The position numbers were made by a program, and so were the translations under genes. Of a stretch of 9,551 nt of DNA, positions 6,957 through 9,551 are shown in pieces. The notes below the pieces were generated by a model. That model worked only from the letters and a program-made list of their open reading frames with translations, searched no databases and was not told the origin of the DNA. The stretch's first letter is position 1; every line of letters begins with the position of its first letter. Source of the DNA: Tannerella sp. (GTDB lineage: Bacteria; Bacteroidota; Bacteroidia; Bacteroidales; Tannerellaceae). The stretch lies in assembly GCA_031283915.1 (NCBI GenBank), contig JAITAY010000105.1, forward strand, positions 1 through 9,551, in the 5' to 3' direction.

Positions 6957-7430
6957 TTATTCTGCGTAGCTCGAACGCATTTTAACGCCCCAGCGTCCGT
7001 TTTCGCACGTCAGGATGTAAAGCGATTCGTAAGTCTTCAAGAGTGCTCCCGCTTTGTTGTAGCGGGAAAAACGGACGTCTACGTGTACTTTGGTATCCGA
7101 AGCTTGTATGACGTTTCGATGGTCCCAGCGGCTGTAGCTCCAGCCTGTTTTCTGCAACGCGTCGAAAACAGGAACACCGCTTCGCAAACCGGCTTTTTCC
7201 AATATCGACATGTATCCGCTCGCAAGCCGGTAGTGAGGAAAATGCCAGGTTGCTTCCCATTTGTCCAAATCTTTGGCATTGAAAGCCTCCATGTATTCAT
7301 CCAACACTTTGTATACCTCTTCTTTTACTTTCGGGTCAACCTCGTGCGAGCCGACAATAGTTTGCGCCGAAACCGAAAGGCACAACGCCAGTAATAGCCC
7401 TAATGCTATTGAAAATCTACTTTTTGTCAT
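6957..7430 (-). CDS. secreted NTF2/SnoaL-like protein of unknown function
   Basis: A 157-residue protein with a Sec signal peptide (residues 1-22, cleavage likely after SVSA). One NTF2/SnoaL-like cone-fold domain follows: a first helix with DEYMEAFNAKDLDKWEATW, then the conserved-looking WHFPHYRLASG at 62-72, and C-terminal strands with YESLYILTCENGRWGVKMRSS. NTF2-like domains serve as enzymes or ligand-binding cups; His63 and His66 in the WHFPH motif are good candidates for pocket residues (inference). The ATG overlaps the last 14 nt of the preceding gene in another frame, which points to translational coupling and a shared job with that secreted protein. It is the last gene of the three-gene operon. 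Confidence 0.82.
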   Translation of the reverse strand: MTKSRFSIALGLLLALCLSVSAQTIVGSHEVDPKVKEEVYKVLDEYMEAFNAKDLDKWEATWHFPHYRLASGYMSILEKAGLRSGVPVFDALQKTGWSYSRWDHRNVIQASDTKVHVDVRFSRYNKAGALLKTYESLYILTCENGRWGVKMRSSYAE

Positions 7431-8349
7431 AATCTAACCAATGAATCATGTTCAGTAAAAATGGTATGTTGTCTCCGGCAAAGGGAGCGTTTAACCCCAT
7501 TGGTTCCTGTTCTTGGCCTTTCAACTGGCCGGAAAACATGGCGGCTTCGCCGAATATGGCTACACGCCCTTTACCGTATTCCAGTACTGCGCCCTGCGAA
7601 AATCCTTTTGCGGGAAGCCGTTGCGTATGCTGCCCAAAAACCCACGCCGTGTCGGGAAGTAGCAGCTTATATTGCTTGCCCAGCGTGAGCAACGAGGTGG
7701 CTTTTTCCGGTATTTGAAATGCCTGTCCCGTGAACGTTGCCACCTGCTCGACGTTTTCCGTAAGCGGATGTATTGCCAGAGAACCATCTTTTTTTGAGAA
7801 CAGGGCAACTCCCGACACGCGGTAGGGGTAGCTGTCCGAAAGCGTATCGGTAGCAAACCCGTTGTAAAAGGTAAAGCCAAAGGATTTAGCAAGGTCGAAT
7901 GAAGCGCCGGGAAATGGGTGGTGATCAGCAATGAGGAAAAGCGATCCACCGGCTTTTACCCATTCGTTGACGGAGCGTATTTCATCTGCCGTAAAAGCAG
8001 AGGGAACAGGCAGCTTCCACCGGGTTCTTCCGTCGTTGCCGTCCGCGTTTATCGCGTTGAGGGCATTGGCAATCACAAGTATTTTGACCTCCTTCGGTAA
8101 CGCAGGCGTGAACGCTTGCGTGCCGGACATTACCCGATAGCCATCTTTTTTCAATATTTCGGCAAATACCAGGTACCTTCCTTCTGCCGTGTGAAAATTA
8201 TGGTGAGCCTCGTCCAGCAACACAAGCGAACCCTTCCCGAAAGGATATGCCGGACTGACAACCGGCGGGTCAAATGACCTGTCGGGAATCTGCTGCGCTC
8301 CAAGCTGTGCACAGCAGATGAAAAGTGCAAACAGTATGTTTTTCTTCAT
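7417..8349 (-). CDS. secreted DUF4350/GATase-like protein
   Basis: A 310-residue protein with an N-terminal signal peptide (MKKNILFALFICCAQLGAQ). The body resembles DUF4350 or class I glutamine-amidotransferase-like folds. It has an opening LLDEAHHNFHT (44-54), a strand-turn VIANALN (92-98), a helix-strand WVKAGGSLFLIADHHPFPG (130-148), a late GRVAIFGEAAMFSGQ (261-275) and a closing LLNMIHWL (298-305). No catalytic Cys of a true amidotransferase is evident. Asp46, His49, His50, His53, Asp142, His143 and His144 could bind metal, which is inference. The ATG at 8349 was chosen because it begins the signal peptide and lies 2 nt after the YeiH stop. The frame stays open far upstream inside yeiH, but that part is out of frame with YeiH and not protein-like. 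The substrate is unknown. Confidence 0.8.
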   Translation of the reverse strand: MKKNILFALFICCAQLGAQQIPDRSFDPPVVSPAYPFGKGSLVLLDEAHHNFHTAEGRYLVFAEILKKDGYRVMSGTQAFTPALPKEVKILVIANALNAINADGNDGRTRWKLPVPSAFTADEIRSVNEWVKAGGSLFLIADHHPFPGASFDLAKSFGFTFYNGFATDTLSDSYPYRVSGVALFSKKDGSLAIHPLTENVEQVATFTGQAFQIPEKATSLLTLGKQYKLLLPDTAWVFGQHTQRLPAKGFSQGAVLEYGKGRVAIFGEAAMFSGQLKGQEQEPMGLNAPFAGDNIPFLLNMIHWLDYDKK

Positions 8350-8351
8350 CC

Positions 8352-9551
8352 TTACCCCCAGTCTATTCCGAAAACCAGGCAGGCCACCAGCAGCGTAAAG
8401 AATACGTTGAACAGCTGCGCTCCCAAAAATACGAAAGTCGCTCGGCGGTTGTCGCTGCTGATGATCGTCCTGAAATTTGTTTCCAAACCGATAGACACAA
8501 ATCCCAGGGTAAACCAAAGATGCTGGAATTGTTTCAGCGAACCGGCAAGCGGCCTGTACGCCTCGCCGGCAAAGAAAAAGGAGAACAGCAGCGACACAAG
8601 AATAAAACCCGGCACAAACTTCGGAAAGCGTTCCCAGAGCAGGCGTGACGAACGCTTTCCGCCGCCGTCGCCGGTTGGGTTCGCTTGGGTATAGCTCCAG
8701 TAAACGGCAATGAAAAACGCTGCGATGCCCAGCAGCACATTTTGCGAAAACTTCACGATGGTAGCTGTTTTCAGGGCTTCCTCTCCGTACAGGGCGCCGG
8801 TGGCCACTACCGCGCCGGTGGTGTCGACCGTACCTCCTATCCATGCGCCGGCAAGCGTTTCGTTCAGCCCGATCAGCCTGGCCAGCAAAGGCATGATCAG
8901 TATCATGGGTACGGCAACAATCAACACCAGCGACACGACATACGACAGCTTTCCGGCGTCGCCCCTGATGGCTCCCGCGCTGGCAATCGCCGCCGATACG
9001 CCGCAGATGGAAACGGCGCTCGACAGGATCACCGACAGTTCTTTGTCTATCCCGAAACGCCGGCACAGCCAAAATGAGAAATACCACACGGCAAATACAA
9101 CAACTACCGACTGTATCAATCCCAGTGCACCTGATTTCAGCAGGTTTTGGAAAAGAACGGTTGCGCCCAGCAGAATCAACCCGATTTTGATGTACAGTTC
9201 GGACGACAGGGATTTCCTCAACCATTCGGGCGTGCCGAAAACATGGTTGATGAATAATCCTGTCAGCAAGCTGAAAATAACGCTTTCCAGCCCCCATTCA
9301 TTCGCAAGCTTGTTGCCGCCGATCAGCGAGGCTGCTGTGGCAAGCAAAAAAACAGCCGTAAAACCCGACGTATCTTTTACCGGTTTCCCCTGTATGATAT
9401 ACGCCAAAACAAAAAGCGCATAGCTTGCCACAAAAACCGGCAGCAGGCGGAGTAAATTACCTGTCGAAAACACGGCAAGCAATTCACTGCCGTTTGCCCA
9501 TCCCAAATCTGCTGCCGGCCACGTGCCTTGCGACACGCCGAATATCACTAA
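8352..9551 (-). CDS. YeiH-family putative sulfate exporter, 5' partial
   Basis: A polytopic inner membrane protein of the YeiH/UPF0324 family, annotated in databases as a putative sulfate exporter; the real substrate is not firmly established. About 10 hydrophobic segments are visible. Family signatures include SLLTGLFINHVFG (about residue 93 of the visible part), KIGLILLGATVLF (121-133), SICGVSAAIA (180-189) and GAWIGGTVDTTGAVVATGA (234-252). The frame is open to the window edge. The nearest start-like codon is a GTG at 9548, but the preceding codon is Leu and a first membrane segment would normally lie upstream, so the true start is probably outside. The stop is 2 nt before the next gene, making yeiH the first visible gene of the operon. 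Confidence 0.9.
   Translation of the reverse strand, partial: LVIFGVSQGTWPAADLGWANGSELLAVFSTGNLLRLLPVFVASYALFVLAYIIQGKPVKDTSGFTAVFLLATAASLIGGNKLANEWGLESVIFSLLTGLFINHVFGTPEWLRKSLSSELYIKIGLILLGATVLFQNLLKSGALGLIQSVVVVFAVWYFSFWLCRRFGIDKELSVILSSAVSICGVSAAIASAGAIRGDAGKLSYVVSLVLIVAVPMILIMPLLARLIGLNETLAGAWIGGTVDTTGAVVATGALYGEEALKTATIVKFSQNVLLGIAAFFIAVYWSYTQANPTGDGGGKRSSRLLWERFPKFVPGFILVSLLFSFFFAGEAYRPLAGSLKQFQHLWFTLGFVSIGLETNFRTIISSDNRRATFVFLGAQLFNVFFTLLVACLVFGIDWG

Noticed and set aside
8350..9297. Long N-terminal extension of the secreted 310-residue protein
   Set aside because: The added part overlaps yeiH in another frame and is rich in Arg/Cys with no domain. The signal peptide at 8349 marks the true start.

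Overview
The window looks like a piece of a Bacteroidales (Bacteroidota) chromosome of roughly 50% GC. The basis is a SusC/SusD pair, a TAnnTTTG-type promoter box, AT-rich leaders without strong Shine-Dalgarno sequences, and the style of the lipoprotein and secreted-protein signals. The genus cannot be named from the sequence. Every convincing protein gene is on the minus strand, so the window reads right to left.

Right part (9551 to 6957): a tight three-gene operon. It holds a YeiH-family ('putative sulfate exporter') membrane protein whose 5' end is off the window, a secreted protein of about 310 residues with a DUF4350/glutamine-amidotransferase-like look, and a secreted 157-residue NTF2/SnoaL-like protein. 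The genes are 2 nt apart and then overlap by 14 nt, so they are probably co-translated. Their joint function is not known to me.

Middle (6956 to 6531): 426 bp without a convincing gene. It has a GC-richer block of unknown nature (about 6765-6910), then an AT-rich lacI promoter region. A perfect 16-bp, CG-centred palindrome of LacI-operator type lies directly at the lacI start.

Left part (6530 to 237): a LacI-family regulator, then susC and susD, forming the core of a polysaccharide- or glycan-utilization locus. No glycoside hydrolase is visible; the rest of the locus, if any, would lie left of the window. The 192-bp lacI-susC gap carries small palindromes. It also holds what I consider the best find: a plus-strand promoter (TTTG, 20 nt, TATCTTTG) overlapping the susC start codon, followed about 65 nt later by a strong plus-strand intrinsic terminator. 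Together they predict a roughly 95-nt cis-antisense RNA opposite the susC leader, in the manner of the DonS-type antisense RNAs known for Bacteroides PULs.

Far left (1 to 236): a 21-bp tandem repeat of five full units and one decayed unit, each built around a 12-bp palindrome, then two small hairpins after susD. Working model (inference): the SusC/D complex imports an oligosaccharide, the LacI protein senses a derived sugar and controls itself and perhaps susCD, and the antisense RNA damps susC expression when the substrate is absent.
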